Positions 47,965-61,826 of a stretch of 64,000 nt of DNA are shown here, one piece after another. The DNA is from Struthidea cinerea. Its lineage: Eukaryota > Chordata > Aves > Passeriformes > Corcoracidae. Position 1 is the stretch's first letter. Every line of letters starts with the position of its first letter. The notes below the pieces were generated by a model that did not search any database, had not been told where the DNA came from, and was given only the letters and a program-made list of their open reading frames with translations. The stretch lies in contig VZTI01003154.1 in the NCBI GenBank assembly GCA_013397865.1, forward strand, positions 540,476 through 604,475. The letters run 5' to 3'. The position numbers and the translations under genes are program-made.

Positions 47965-50900
47965 CCTTCTACTGCACTCCACATCCAGGAAGGTGCCAGC
48001 AGGAGGGAATAGGTTCATGGAGGAACAACCTACGGGCACAGAGCTGCAGCTGTGGAAGCAGTAGGGCTGCTACTGTGAGCAAAGGCTCCGCAGGGCCACC
48101 ACTGCTGAGCAGCATCCTCTGCCTGTGGAGTGTCCAGCACTCAGCTCCTCCATGCCCGGGGGAGACAAAGGGAGCAAAATTTGGCGCTGTACCCATGAAG
48201 CTGCAAGCCCTGGCCGAGAGAGCTCCTCGTAGAGGGTCTGCTTTGCTGCGACCCTGAGATACAGCGACGCTTGAGTAGATGGAAAAAAATCCATTTTTTT
48301 CACCTCATTTCTTTTCTTCAGCAGTGCTGAGAAAACCCAGGCCATATCAGCTGGTACAACAGCTCGATGTGTTGTTCGGTTCACACATCTCACATGAATC
48401 ATCCATTTAATTTTGAACTCTTACTTTAGCTTTTCAAAATAAAGAGTTTGGGGTGGGTTTTTTCAAGGCCCATGGGAAGAATATGTTAGATTTGACTTCT
48501 GGTATTTGTCTTTCATATGTTTCAGTGAAATTAGTTAGATCTGGAAAATGTTGCCCTTTACCTGGTAATTCAGGAAACCAAAGAAACTAATACATTTATC
48601 AAATGAACAGAAATGGCCCTCTGGATTTCAACAAAGTTTCCTTTTGTTGTATATACTAAATTCCAGTATAATCAATTTTCTACACATCATAATGTTTTAG
48701 AACAAAGGTTGAAATGACAATGAAACTTGGTTTTTATAGCTCTTTGTCTGCAGAAGAGAGAAAAGAAAGTAACATTTTATAGTGTCAAAGTACACAGAAA
48801 TAAATCCAGGAGATCTTTTTGACAAGAAAGGCCACAGTAGTTCAATTCAGACAGTTAAAGGCTTTTATGTTGTTCTAGAGGGCAACACATTAAAAAATAT
48901 ATAATGCAAAAAAAGAACATAGGAAGGTGAAAAATTATGGTTTAATTTGCGTTGAAGTGAAATGACCTCATAATAGAGGTTGACAAAAGAATTAAAAAGG
49001 TGCCTAATAATGCACATAAACTCCAGCAGACATTCCTAAATCTGCCTGTCGCTTATAAGTAGAGAAATGCTTTTTCTCTCTCATTCTCACTTGTAATTTG
49101 GACACACATAGTGATATCTGCTGGCAAAACAGCTCACACACATTTATCAAAACAGCAGACCGGGATCTAAAAGCCCTGGATGTATTTACTCATTAGGGGA
49201 TCCTTTCAATCTGCCTCTTTTCTGTGGTTTCTGGGTTTCCTTGAGAAGTCTGGGTGTGCTCCCTGGAAGCTAAACACTGCTGCTTTCTGCGGGAGCATGT
49301 ATTATATATCCTGGTATAAGAGAACAGCAGCAGCATTGCCAACTCAGTGTTTTACTACAGGCTTAAGTGTTTGGTGTTTTTTTTACATCTTCAGCTTCTG
49401 GAAGCAAGAACAGGTTTTTTGGTTTTGTCTTTATTGCTTTACAGAAACGTAAATTTTATCCCGTATGGTAATGAGGAAAAATTACCCAAACACACTTGAA
49501 GGCATCAGAAGCAAAACAAATAAAAGGGCGTAATTATGCAATATCTAGCTTTCCAAGAAAAGCTTAGTCTCACATACTGAATGCCTTCTTAACAGCTTTA
49601 TAGCCTTCCAACCAATTCCAACTGTATTTGAAATAAAAGAACAGTCAGCCACAGCTTCATATAGATACATAGGGTTGCTAAGCCCTGTTGCTCAGGGAAG
49701 TACATGCTTTCACAACTCATGACTCTGTGTGTGTGTGAAATCTCACAATGGCACACAATTCAGACAATTTTTCTGGAAAATCAAGTCTCTCAGTTACAGA
49801 GCCACTACCATGGGGCATGAGAAAGGTGGGTAAATGCACATACTGGCTGGTAGTGATGGACCTGTACCCTGGTGCAATGGATTCCCCTGCACTGAACGCA
49901 TCATGGGGTTGGCAAAGGAGGCCAACAGCTTCCTCTACATTACCCCAAGCTCCCCCTGGGAAACATAGCATTCCTCCCCAACACCATGTAACACAGACTG
50001 TGGGAGCCCCAAAAATGATGGTAGTTGACTGCCACAGCATGTTTGTCTGAAGGTCTGCAAGCACAGATGAGCTTCACAGTCACTTGGCAGCAGTATGAAA
50101 CTGATATAAGGTACAGACCCACACAAGCCCAGGCTCCCTGTAGCCCCATGAGCTTAGCAGGGGGAAACTCAAGCACCTCCACATATGGAGAAGCCACTGT
50201 CATAACTCTCTGCTGAAGGAATATGTAGGAACTGAACTTCAGACCATGAAGTTTCTTCTCATTTTACAGAATATTCCCACATTGCAGTTGAAGCAACAGC
50301 TGTTAACAATTCACTGAAATAAAATGAAGGAAAAAGTATTTACTTTGATATTTGTTTCTGAGCTGCTGATATTTCAATGATAAAGCTGCCATACATAAAT
50401 ATGTGTGGATGTGAACAACCACAATGCCTCTGTAGACTCATCTATTGGAAAAGAACAGTATCATTCCACTCACAGAAACTTGGATGCAAATTCCATTTTA
50501 TTGCTAATTCCTGGCAGAGAGCTACAACTCCTTATTTTACTGTCTTTCCTATGTGATGTATCACTACCCACACAACTCTTTTGGTTGTGGTCTGCACTGT
50601 CAAACTCACAGGGCAAATCCAGCAACCCTACAGACTAAAAGCTTTTATGTTTTTACTTTAGGGTTCCCAAGTTTTTCATGACACACTGATAAGCAAATTT
50701 TTAGGAATTTTCAGGAGGAGATTTTCACATACCACAACATACTTATAAATATCTTCAAAAGAAACTGCTGTCTTGCTGGGTCACATGCACCTTCCCACCT
50801 CTCCCTTCCTTTTGCAGAAAAGAGGGGAAGGGGGACTCCCTAAACTTGCAAGTCAGAATACACGAAAGCAGTATTTAATCTGATCCCTGTAAAAACTTTT

Positions 50901-53583
50901 AGACTGAAAGAAAGAACTGCAATGAGAAAACTCAGTATAAAACTATGGAAAGCTCATGCAGTAATAGATGATTCAGCTCACCTTCAGAGATTACTGTTAC
51001 CATTCTACCAGGTTTCTTTTCTCTGATCTGAAACCACACTTTGGCCTGAGGATGTATTTGCTGAGCAATTACAAATAACCTAGGCTACTGACCTCCAAAA
51101 GTTGGCTCAGGACTTGCCAAAAAAGAGGCTTGTTAGGAAAAAAATAAAAAAGAAAGTGAACTCAGGAAACCTCAGACTGGAAGAGAAAATGGTTACAGGG
51201 GAAGGTCGTCTGCTATGAATTTAGTATCTGGATAAAAAGGCCGCTAAACAACAAGACTCAAGGAAATGAGTCAAGTTCAGAAAAAGGAGACACAAAAGAT
51301 TTAAGGCAAAAAGCTGAACAGCATAGATAATGCACACTCTACCAAGATAAACAGTTCCAGTGTCTGCATATGGCTGGCTCTTCCAAATGAGTGTTGGGTA
51401 TGAAAGGAAACAGGAGGCAGAGAATGGGAAGAGAACAGACACTGACTCCAAGCCCTAAGGAAACACACTCAGGGCAGAAGAGAGTCAAGTATGAGAGATG
51501 AATCTTACTCCATTTACTCAGGCAACACTATTATTACCATCCCAATCACTTGTCTGAGGACCAAACTTATGACCACTTTCATGTCCTCAGAGAGGGTGCC
51601 CCAGCTCAGTTTGAACAGTTCCTGTGTGCAGTGGGGTAGGAATTTAAAAGAAGACTTTGGGGGAGATGGCTGCCACATGCAGCAGCTCAAATACACCATC
51701 ATAACATTTGCCTGTATGGAGGACTGTATCAGACAGTGGGATACATTCCCTGACCATTTACTTCCCATATAAACACTTCCTGCGGCATTTTTCACAGATC
51801 TGTTCTCAGAGAACTGGCACAATTTCATGCAGTAATAACCGAGCACCGCAGCAGCAGTTCTGCCTTCAATGTACAATGACACCAATGAAGTCAGGCCTAT
51901 GACAAGTCTCACCAGCACTGCATCTCTGACATTAAGCAGCAAAAATCAGTTTCAGCAGGAGATTGAATTCTGGGCAGTCAAGAGCTATGAAATAGTATTC
52001 GTTCACAATATTGGCAATGCTTTTTCCCTAAAATATGGGACTAACAGAAATGTTTCTTAGAGGATGTATATGTCTGCAAAGTCAAAGAGAGGAAGGAAGA
52101 GATCACAGCACTTCAATGTATGTCAGATCTTCAGTTAAATTCTCTCTAGCAGTATGGTGGCATCATAAAAAAGGTTCTTTTAGGTGTTTCCCTCCACAGG
52201 GCAACGTGCAAATGTTTATGGAAACACAAGTGGAGTCCTAGACCATCCATAAAATTAGCCCCTGTATGAAAACAGATGCATGCTGGTAAATACCTGAGAC
52301 TACTTCTAGCATCCTACATCATCGTGGAGGTGACCTAATTGTTCCACAAAACTGTGAAAATATTTCCAACCTAAATTTAGCTATTTTCAGTCTCATACCT
52401 GGAATTGCTGTTAAGGTGACCTCTTTGCAGATTTTCCATGGCAAACCTTATCCTCATAGACAGGGACAAACACTTTTGCCACTCCATTTCATGCCAGGTT
52501 GAAACAAAGCTGCATGTATTATCTGATTAAGCCTTATAAAAATGTGCAAAATCTGCACAATGGAGTTTTTGTGCATAGATGAAGTCAAGGAAATGGATGT
52601 TCTTTGGGACCTCTTGAACTTTATGTTCTCTACATGAATGGCAGAAAACATGAGTTCTTGATGGTTAGCAATTTTCTTCTGGGAGTTAAGGATATTCAGT
52701 ACTCAGCAGAATTGAATTGCTTCCACAGTTTTTGTTTATGAATAGGTTATCAGCTCCTTTAGCATTCTCTAGTTCCACTAAAGAGAGCAGAATCAACTAA
52801 TTTTGTCAGCCTCTGCACCTACAACTTTCTCTCCGAGCCTCTTTTATGTGGACCTGAAGGTCTGGCACTTTAGTCTTTGAGCACCCCTTGTACAATATTG
52901 CTACAGCCCATATTTCCCACACTCAGATGGATGTGATCTCTGAGCTCTCTGGAGCAGGCTGAGATTTTACACACAGTCTTGTCAACACAGGCAGGATGTC
53001 AGAGAGGCTAGTGGTCAACCTGGCCAAAAAAGTCTGTAATTCTTTCTATGGCATTCCTGTGAAAATTCCACCAGCAAAAAAAAAGCCGCAGAGGCAGAAA
53101 GAGTTTGCGTGGCAACTGCAGTAGAAATGAAATCATACTCGTTCTTCCATCCAGCATCGCAGAGACAGATCATGCTAATTCTTACACATCAGTGCTCAGT
53201 TATAATCATATTATTTGCCTTGGCAAAACAGCTGGAAAAAAACCAGAGAAATATCACTGGGGGAGAATAGGGCCTTAGATCATATTCCCATGTAATTTCT
53301 TCATGATTTCCATTGGAAGTGTAATTCCTGCTAATAAATTGTTAAAACTTATAAAAACTATGCTAAGAAAAATCTTCAAGACAGAGAAAGAGAACACAAA
53401 ACCCTTCCAGCAAAGATGGAACTTACATGTCTAAAAATTTTGATGCTGCCATTTCTTTGCACTTTTGAACTTTTGATGTTGAAATAATCATTATACCTCC
53501 TTGTTCAGAAAGATGCATAGATATAAATGCATACATATAAAAGAGTACACATAAAGATATATATGTGTGTGTAAAGAATACTC
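47965..53583. other. Non-coding unique sequence, no gene recognised
   Basis: The first 300 bp (47965-48270) are markedly GC-rich compared with the surroundings. Overlapping open frames on both strands occur at 49717-50064 and 51491-51942 (up to 142 codons, minus strand), without domains. The remainder is AT-rich unique sequence. Confidence 0.6.
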
Positions 53584-53785
53584 TTAGATTGGATATTGGG
53601 GAAGATTCCTTCACTGAAAAGGTTGTCAAGCACAGGAACAGGCTACCCAGGGAAGTGGTGGAGTCACCATCCCTGGAGGGATTTAAAAGATGTGTGGATG
53701 TGGCACTTGGGGATATGTTTAATGATGGACTTGGCAGCGCTGGGTTAATGGGGGTCTTTCCCAACATAAATGTTTCTATGATTCC
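53584..53785 (+). mobile_element. CR1 LINE, 5'-truncated 3' end
   Basis: Sense CR1 3' region: 'ttagattggatattggggaa', 'aggttgtcaagcacaggaac', 'gtggtggagtcaccatccct', 'cttggcagcgctgggttaat', ending 'tttctatgattcc'. Same type as the copy at 38771. The 97-codon frame at 53565-53858 is a by-product of this fragment and not a host gene. Confidence 0.95.
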
Positions 53786-56700
53786 AGTGGAACAGTATTT
53801 TGGTACTGGGTGTGAGAGGTCTGGGGAGCATATTTTAAGTCTGAAATTGGACAAATAGAAGTATGATAACATATCCAAATATTGCTTTTATATAGAAGAG
53901 ATCCAAGGACTCATATTTCATTCCAAAGGCAAAGGAAATATATGTTCACTCTCAGCAAAAATCCTGGGCAGCACCTACTCCCTCATGGGGGTTGTGAATC
54001 ATAGGTGATGTGAAACACAATGCTACAAGAGGAAATTTCAGTGATATTTATTTTTATCATACTTATCTCAATCCTAATGTATTATTCTTTGTACTTGACA
54101 CAGGAACGTGTGTGAAAGGAGACTGTCCAAGAAAGTACGACCTTTAAATTTTTACTGACAAGGCACACAAAGAGTAAGAGGCCCCCCCAAAAAATAAAGC
54201 AACTGCCTGGATGCACAGCACAACTGCAAGTACCTTCATGAGGGGTCCAGAGCTCTCTGCATTGAATCATTCAGCTGTCTACAGAAGCCAACCTCTCTGT
54301 GGGTAAGTTTTGTTAGTATTTCCATCCATCACTGCAGCGTTCTTTGATCAAGACAATAATAAAAGTCTTGGGGGACAGGAGAAAATGTTAGTTTTCTTGT
54401 AACAATCCTACTAGCATTAACTCATGTATTACAGCATGAATGAGACCTGCATGGTTTGGTCCAAAGCTCTCTGAAGTCATACATGTTCCTGCTGCAGGTT
54501 CCTTAAACTCTTGTTTAAAATGCAATCCATACTGTTTTACCTAAGTATTTTACAAACAGTATTCTCAGTATGGAAGGGTTAACAATCACTGAAAATTAGC
54601 ATAACTTCAAGAATCAACTTGTTTAGAGAGCCAACTACATCTACATTCTGCTAAAAGTAAGCACCAATTAACAATGTCTGCTAGCACTAACATAAATCAC
54701 AACTGTCCCTTTTCCTCTCCTGGCACTGCACTGGAAAATATCAAACCAGCAAAAATACTTGGAATGTTTCTTACTTCTTTTTTTTTTAAGTTTTATTTTA
54801 TTAATGATAAAATATTGGATGTCAACATGCAATGCTTTGTGCATTGCATCAGACAGCTCAAACAGTAATTGTGATGAATGGGAGTGGAAGGGCCAAGGTT
54901 ACAGGCATTTAAGAAGGCTCTGTAGATTGCAAATATTAGGATTGATTAAAGGTCAAATACTTTATGGATTTATCAGTGTTGTATACATTTTCTCATGACA
55001 CAGAATCACTTACACTACCTAAAAAATGAAATAGAAAAGAGCTGCAAATCAGATAATTTTTAAGTCTTTAACCCATATACAGGCTTAGTCATTGAGAATA
55101 ATTAATGGCACAGAAATGTTTTGATTAGTCAAGCAATAAACCAGACAACCCCCCCATAACCCACCTTTCAATAATTCTTCTAGCTTCCCCCAGGTTCACA
55201 GGTAACAGTTTCTCAATTAATGTTTAATATTTACAAACACACAATCTGGCAAAAGATAGTTCTTATAGTAAAAATTCTTAAAATCTGTATTTATTTAAAC
55301 CAAACACCCTTAGTCCAGAGAGGATCTTTAACTTAATAGTTTACCCATGCCCTGTCTTCCTTGTCTTTCTGGGAAAACAGAGTTTGAGATGGATATCTCC
55401 ATATTGTCTTTGATGCAAAGGATTTTCTAGGATCCAGACAAGCAAATAAATGACTGTCTCCATTTGTATCACACCGGATTTGAACTGACCTTCCTGAAGT
55501 CTGTATTTCAGTTAGGACAGAGCAGTAGAAGCTAGAAGCACACGAATTTGTGGGAAAGAGCTTAGGATTTGAAGCTTTTGTTTAAGAAGCTGTGCAAGGT
55601 GACTCTGCTGGTCTCACCAGCATCAGGACTAAACCTTCAGCTCCAACTCTGCCTCATAGTTATGGATAGTACTTACTTTAGGCAAGTGAAATCAGTTTCA
55701 TATCAGTGGCTTCATTCTTCTGCTTCAGATTCTGGTGGAGTTGCCTTGCAGAGCCCTTTTTGTTGCCTTTGGAGCTCTGCCCCACACAAGCCCACCTGAC
55801 AGCCACATCTAGGGGTGTCTCCGTGTCTTTCCAGCACAGCTGCTGCTACCCCCATGTGCATGTCCGGGCCTGGGATTTGCAATACACTGTATCTTTTGAA
55901 CTTCACTGAAAACAATGGAAGCAGCAACTTCGTAGGAATGCCACCATAGTCTTGGACCTGCATTTTAGGAGAGTTTTTGCTCTGTGTATGTTTTTCACAT
56001 TTACACAGTCGACAAACAGCTGGGGAGGCTGAGCAAAGAGAGAGGAAGGAGAGGGTTTTCTAAGCCAAAGCTTTTCTTTTGTAGGTTGTTATTTGCTCCT
56101 GTTCTGAAAGGTGCTCATAAAGATCATCTCTTCCCACACTACTGACAGTCACATTCACCAAAGAAACTCTCCATGCAATATGAGTTTCCCAAAAGATGTC
56201 ATAAGTTGCAGTGTAAGTTATCACCTAAGGCTCAGAATGGAGAAACCTTAATCAAGGGATGCCAGAAGAAAGGCCCCTGTGGGACAGGTTACTGGTAGCT
56301 ACATTGTGCTGCTCAACAACTGAGTAAATCTTGCTCTCTGTTATCCGGAGGGGTGCAAAATTCAACCCCAAAGGCTTTGCCCCCAGCAGCACTGAAAGGG
56401 CTGCTTGAAGAGGGTGCCTGTTCTCTAGATCAGTAGCAATGAGAACAGGCAGAATGTGTTGGGGGTATCCACAGACACCTCCACGAGGGAAGAAATTTTT
56501 GCATTTGAACAACTCCAGCATTCCTCCATTTTTCTTCCTGCAAGAAGCCACTGGCCTCACTGGTTTCCTGACAGTATGGACATGCATCTTCTAGTCCACA
56601 GTGTTTGGATGCGCACTATAGAAACAAAGGTTTAGTTAATAGAAAAAAAGGCAACCAATCCTAAATTTTGGGCTCTACTAAATGCCAATTTGTTCCTAAG

Positions 56701-57404
56701 TAAGTTCTATTAAATTTGATAGCAACCTCTAATGGGTGGGCATACAAAAACTCAGATCTGTTTCTCAGCAAGGAAGCTTTAAAGAATAACACCCATTTGG
56801 TAGTGTAACATTTGATTAAAGCAGGCTCAGATATCCCAGCTGTAAAGGTTAAGCACAGACATGTGTGTCACACATGATGCAGTCAGTAAATGATGTAATG
56901 TTGATAGACCCGTAACAACGAAAAACATTCCAACACCAGATTTTGGCAGAAAGTTTGATACCATATAAAATACAATTAAATGGCTATAACTCGCATGGCG
57001 TGAGAATCAGTGTCCTGTAAAAATAACACAATACTTATTAGAAACTTTCCAAAATATTTATTTGCATTTCAAAACAACTGTTCTGCTTTTAAAATTGCAA
57101 TTCCTTAAACAGGTTTGTACTGTGCAAGTTGGCTTTCATAGTTTTATTTTGGCAGGGTAATGCTATAAGCTTCAGGCTGTTTCTAGAACAACATTTCATC
57201 TTATCACTGGCATTAAAAAAACCCTGCTTTTGCAGAAAAAGAGGTCTAGCATGACCTTTTTTTTTCTAAAAATGAAATTTAATTTACATCACAGGGCTCT
57301 TGCACCACTGAAAGTTTTCAGGGAAACTGAGTCATACAGTGGTCCTGATCTTTACTAGTCCATGGGTACCAAGTAAGCCACAGATTTTTGAGAAAAACAA
57401 ATAG
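53786..57404. other. Non-coding unique sequence, no gene recognised
   Basis: AT-rich with no exon or transposon recognised. The stretch 55700-55900 and the stretch 56230-56590 are richer in G+C and carry short frames on both strands without domains. Confidence 0.65.
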
Positions 57405-57960
57405 ACTTACAGTTACATAGGAAATGTGCAACATGATTTTACCAAAGGCAGATCATCCAGACAGACCTTGCAACTTCATTTAGAAAATAAACCAGGTCTC
57501 CCAGACAATGAAAAATCTCACTTGTCTGTGCTTCTGTACACATTCAGTACTGCGGTAGAGAGTAAATTATTAGAAAAACTGGGGGAAAACAAAAACCAAA
57601 CAAAGAAAAACCCCACAACAAACACCAGAGTGAAAGGGACCAGTAGTGAAAGGCTAACAGTAGTGAGTAACAGAGAAGTATTAGCAGCTCCACCGGATGC
57701 CACTCGTGGAGTTGTTTACAGTCAGGACTAAGCATGTCTGATATTTATAGCCACGGCTTTAGCACAAAAACGTGAAACTGTGCTGACAAAATTTCCTGAT
57801 GACCATGGTACTGGCAGTACAGAAGTGTCAGAATGACATGTCAAAAGCCTTGACGTCCCCTGCTGAGGTCAACCAAAAGAAAGTAAATTGTCTTGCATCA
57901 GATGAAATATAATGTATTAAAGGAGAATTAACAAGAACTTCTGATGTTAGCAGTGCTTTG
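57405..57960 (+). pseudogene. Ancient L3-like CR1, reverse-transcriptase region of ORF2
   Basis: A decayed piece of CR1 ORF2. The plus-strand reading 'QHDFTKGRSSRQTLQL' corresponds to the family motif QHGFxKGRSCxTNL early in the reverse transcriptase. Further along, 'SKLLEKL' follows the place of the DFSKAFDTV segment, 'RGVVYSQ' stands at the SGVPQGS motif, and 'LTKFPDD' (FPDD codons 57792-57803) stands at the catalytic FADD box. The motifs lie in the right order but in frames broken by indels and stops. An A-rich segment (about 57580-57620) looks like an internal expansion. The element is inactive. It is of the same old type as 27140-27595, covering a more upstream portion, with a gap of about 30 kb between them, so they are separate insertions. 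Confidence 0.85.
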
Positions 57961-58199
57961 AACTGCCAGAAATTTGTCCTCTTTCGTTGTTTCTATGGAT
58001 CCATGTTTCAAACCAATCACACAATGGTATTGAGCTGTCACTGTGATGTAACCACTCCAAAAGCTAAATGGGATGGACCCAAGGCTCATGCACAAGGTAT
58101 TTTCTACAGTGAAATGAAAATGCATGAGCACTTCACAAGTTATTGCTGTGATCTCTTATGTCAAAACATATTGTTCTTGTCAACAACTTAAAGAGTGTC

Positions 58200-58480
58200 A
58201 AAGGAGCAATAGCTGGTGGGCATGGCCTGGGGGGAAGACTGTGTGGCACCCTAAGAAATCACCTCTCAGAAGGTGACAATTAACATCAAGGAGAGGTAGG
58301 GACTCATCTGTCTGCTCAGTGCAGTGCAGGACAGAGCTGAAACTCCTTGCACTGAACTGGGTGACCTGGTCAGAAAGCACAAACTGTCTATCACAACACC
58401 AAGATCCTCAGCTGAAAAATTAAGTCTGTCCAAGTCCTTCTCAGCTGAAAGGTTGCTTCTGCTTATTAGCAAAACAAGCT
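58200..58480 (-). repeat. Possible decayed retroelement fragment
   Basis: Read on the minus strand, 58380-58470 gives 'SAEDLGVVIDSL', which resembles the CR1 motif AEKDLGVLVDSxL, and the DNA 'caccaagatcctcagctg' fits its antisense. The surrounding 200 bp do not match CR1 clearly. It could be an old CR1 in the opposite orientation to 57405-57960, or chance. Confidence 0.25.
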
Positions 58481-59723
58481 GATTTAAGATTCAGATGAGG
58501 TAAAAAGCTTTGTAGTAATTACCCATGATTAATACCTTATTAGATTTCAGTAACCCAAAGAAAAGGTGGATTTTGGCTATCAGTACACTAGAGAGACAGC
58601 TTTAAGATTTTGACCTACTAACTCAAAATTCATTGGGACATCCCTTGGCAACGTGAGTTTATGCCTGGAAATGACAATATTCTTTCCCATGTTCTTTCTC
58701 TAAGCAACCAGCAGACCCAAACTCAATTTGGCTGTGTATGAAGCCAAGTTTTAAAACTGCTCCTAATTGCTTTATGTGCATAGCCCAGTTAAATGACAAG
58801 GAAGGCATCCTACTTCACAGCTCCCATGCCAGCTTTACATATGCTCATAGACAAACATGATACACAGACACTCGTACACTGGATACACATTTAAAGCTCT
58901 GTGATAATGTGAGAAAAAAACACTGGCAAAGCCATCTGTGAAAGAAAAAAAATTGAGTTCTCTTGGCTCCTTGCTTTCAGATGAAGCCTACAAAACATTC
59001 TCATTCCCAGGCAATGGGATATATATGGGAATGATGATACCAAAATCCATAAAATGGGAATTGTGAGAAATCCACGGCATATGGCCAACAGTAGAAAAGA
59101 GATATTAGTTTGCGTGGAAAAACAAGGAGTTTTATTGTCCTGCTCATATCATATGAAGCATGCTTAATTCATTTATTTATTTTTTTCTAATAGTCTTATC
59201 CTTTTATGTTATTACAGTGCTTCAGAAAATCTCAAGGTCTAGGGGGAAGTTTAATGTTTGCTGTTCTGGGATCATTTGAAGCCGTGCATTCAAAGAGGAC
59301 AAAATCACTTTTAAGTCTGCCTGTAGGAAATCTATCTTGGCAACCAGACAACTAGAATTAGTTATTAAAGGCATGTCAAATGAATAAAGACACCTCTGTA
59401 AGGAAAACCGCAAAAGCATTTACTTTTTCTAATATGAATAGTGGGCTAATACCAAATCAGCTTTCATTTTCCACTCTCCCTTCACCTCCTAGACCAGAGG
59501 TCAGTTCCAATAAAGACTAACCCAACTGAAAATCATTTTGGTTTGTTGCATCTATTACATAGCAGATGTATATTAAATAGCACTGCCTGGAAATGAAGCA
59601 AACTCACATAATCTGATGTGGCAATCTCCTTGTGGAACTGGTTCACTGCAAGGCAAAGAAGTCTGTGGTATTATTAAAAATCAGGAGGCACATCAAAAAG
59701 TGGGGGGAGAGTTCCCCTTCCAG

Positions 59724-59758
59724 AAAAAAAAAAAAAAAGAAAGAAAAAGAAAAAAAAA
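59724..59758 (+). repeat. A-rich simple repeat
   Basis: Runs of A broken by single G residues over 35 bp. It may be a retroposon tail, but no family is recognisable upstream. Confidence 0.9.
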
Positions 59759-60841
59759 GTTAGAGCTTTCTAGTTCTGTAATGGAAATTATGATACTACA
59801 AAAAACATGTTCAGGATCAACTTCTTCCTTACACTGGGAAAATCCCCTGGAATAACTTAGTCAAGCAGTAAAGACAAAAATAAGCATTTTCATGGTAGTC
59901 AGAGTTTGACTGAGTGGGAACAATTCCTGATTTTACTGAAGATTTCCTATGTGATACCTTCTAAATTCTGTAGCTCAAAAGAAGAGACTTTGGGATTTTC
60001 ATCTTTACTGTGACTGCATCAGAAAGCAGGACGTCTGAGCTGGATGACTGTCATGACTGTCATCTCTATCCCCACAGCTTTACTTGAAAATGTAAAATTT
60101 ATGTACATACCTGCTACTTCAAATCTTCCTTATCAGACTATGGTTAGATTTGTCCAAGGTCCAAAATCAAGCATAAGCTTCTTCTAGACTTTTTTGTTAA
60201 TTGCTGATTAACATCTAACAAGAAAGAAGTCAGAAAATCCATGAGAGGGCAAATGACTGTCCCAGTCTGGTATTTGTTAAAGAAGCAACTACAGATTGTG
60301 GTTTTATCTTGATCCACTGAGTCAGGAATATTTATTTGGACTAAAGTAGCCATAAAAATCAGCTTTAGTGGTAGCTATAAAAAAAAAGGTAAATTGTTTT
60401 GACATCAGGTAGCGTATACAGTTACTAAATTTGTCAGAACTGTTACATTATCAAAGGTCTTTTTAGGAAAAATATACTACTTCTACACAAAATAATTTAC
60501 TTGCCTAATCAGACACTGGGAAAATTAACTAAAAACATGGGAAATAGAAATCTTGTAGATGGAAAAATACTGGTACCACTTATAGAAGATGCAGGCTACC
60601 TATCAAACACTTGTTTTTAAGACTTTGGTAAAAGAAAAGTTCCAAATCTTATAAAAAATAAGCCCCTTTCAGTTCATGAAATTCAGTAGAACATAGCCCA
60701 AAGGAGCTCCTATCCTGTGGCCTATAAATCAGGCAGAAGCTCTCCAAACTGGCTAGGAATGAGTCATTTCTTCATCACTTCCCAGAGGAGAATTTCTCAA
60801 CCTTCTTCACTCACTCCTAGCCAAGCTCTAAAGCCAGCTGT

Positions 60842-60889
60842 CTTAACATGCTGTCATACCACTTGCACTGTCTCAGGAAGAAAACTCTT
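60842..60889 (+). repeat. 48-bp duplicated segment, copy 1
   Basis: Identical to 63285-63332 at 47 of 48 positions (G here, A there, at the 12th base). The flanks on both sides are unrelated, so the boundaries are sharp. No terminal repeats or target-site duplications are visible. Confidence 0.95.
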
Positions 60890-61826
60890 CATTCATACAG
60901 CATACCAAGTAAAACACTGGGAAAAGACATCCCTGATTTCTCATAGCACGTGTTGACTTTTCTTCACGTTACACTCACAGCTTAGCTCTAAGGAATTTCT
61001 CTATCACTCAGACTAGATACAGCTAACAGAGTGAATCCAGCTGAAATTCCTGTTCAAATTAACTCTTTGGAGCCCAGAAGCACTAGGGAGGGCATTCTCT
61101 TAGGCCTCTCCCATGCCTACCCATAAACAACAAGAAAACATCATAAAAACCTCCAGTTTGGCTTCCATGGTCTCTAAAGCAGGTAGACCACAGCATATAA
61201 AATTAACCCAGCTGTTCTGATACTAGAATAATCACATTCTGATTTGCCAATAGGTCTCCAATGTCAACTTGAGAAGGCCAAGAAATGAAGAAGACACAAC
61301 TTATCTGGTACTTCATTAACTTTGATTTTTGCAGCAATAATCATTGGTCCTGAGGAGACTAAGCGCTCAGCATGTACCTTCATCTGCATTTCCTGGCATT
61401 ATCACAGCACCTTGATGTGAGACCTGAGCTCTAGAGGCCTAACCTCCGTTGTTGGCCACATCCTGGAAAGGCACAAAGCCCCTTTTCTGAATCTTAACGC
61501 TTTGATAATATAATATTCACTCTAAAACGGGTTCAGTACTTCCAGCAGCTCCGAGGCTTTCAGCAAGGACAGGATATATTTGTGTATGTCCTCTTGGATG
61601 TATATGGAGATATAATTCTGTGGTAATCTTCACAGCATATCAAAATAGCCTACTGCTCTTCCACAGTCCTTCTTTGACTTGGATTTGGGGGCAAAGACCC
61701 CGGTATCTCAGCGGGAAACTGTATATTTAGACTCAAGATGAGTTCCTTCCTAAGCTCCATAAAGGCTATTTTGTGTCCTGAAACATGAAGATTTCAGCCT
61801 TCCCTACCATCAGTTCAAATATGCTT

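Noticed and set aside
47622..48257. 211-codon plus-strand frame and its minus-strand counterparts (up to 125 codons)
   Set aside because: Created by the GGGAC array, which has no stop in any frame and translates to a five-residue periodic peptide.
53565..53858. 97-codon plus-strand frame
   Set aside because: Read-through of the non-autonomous CR1 3' fragment at 53584-53785.
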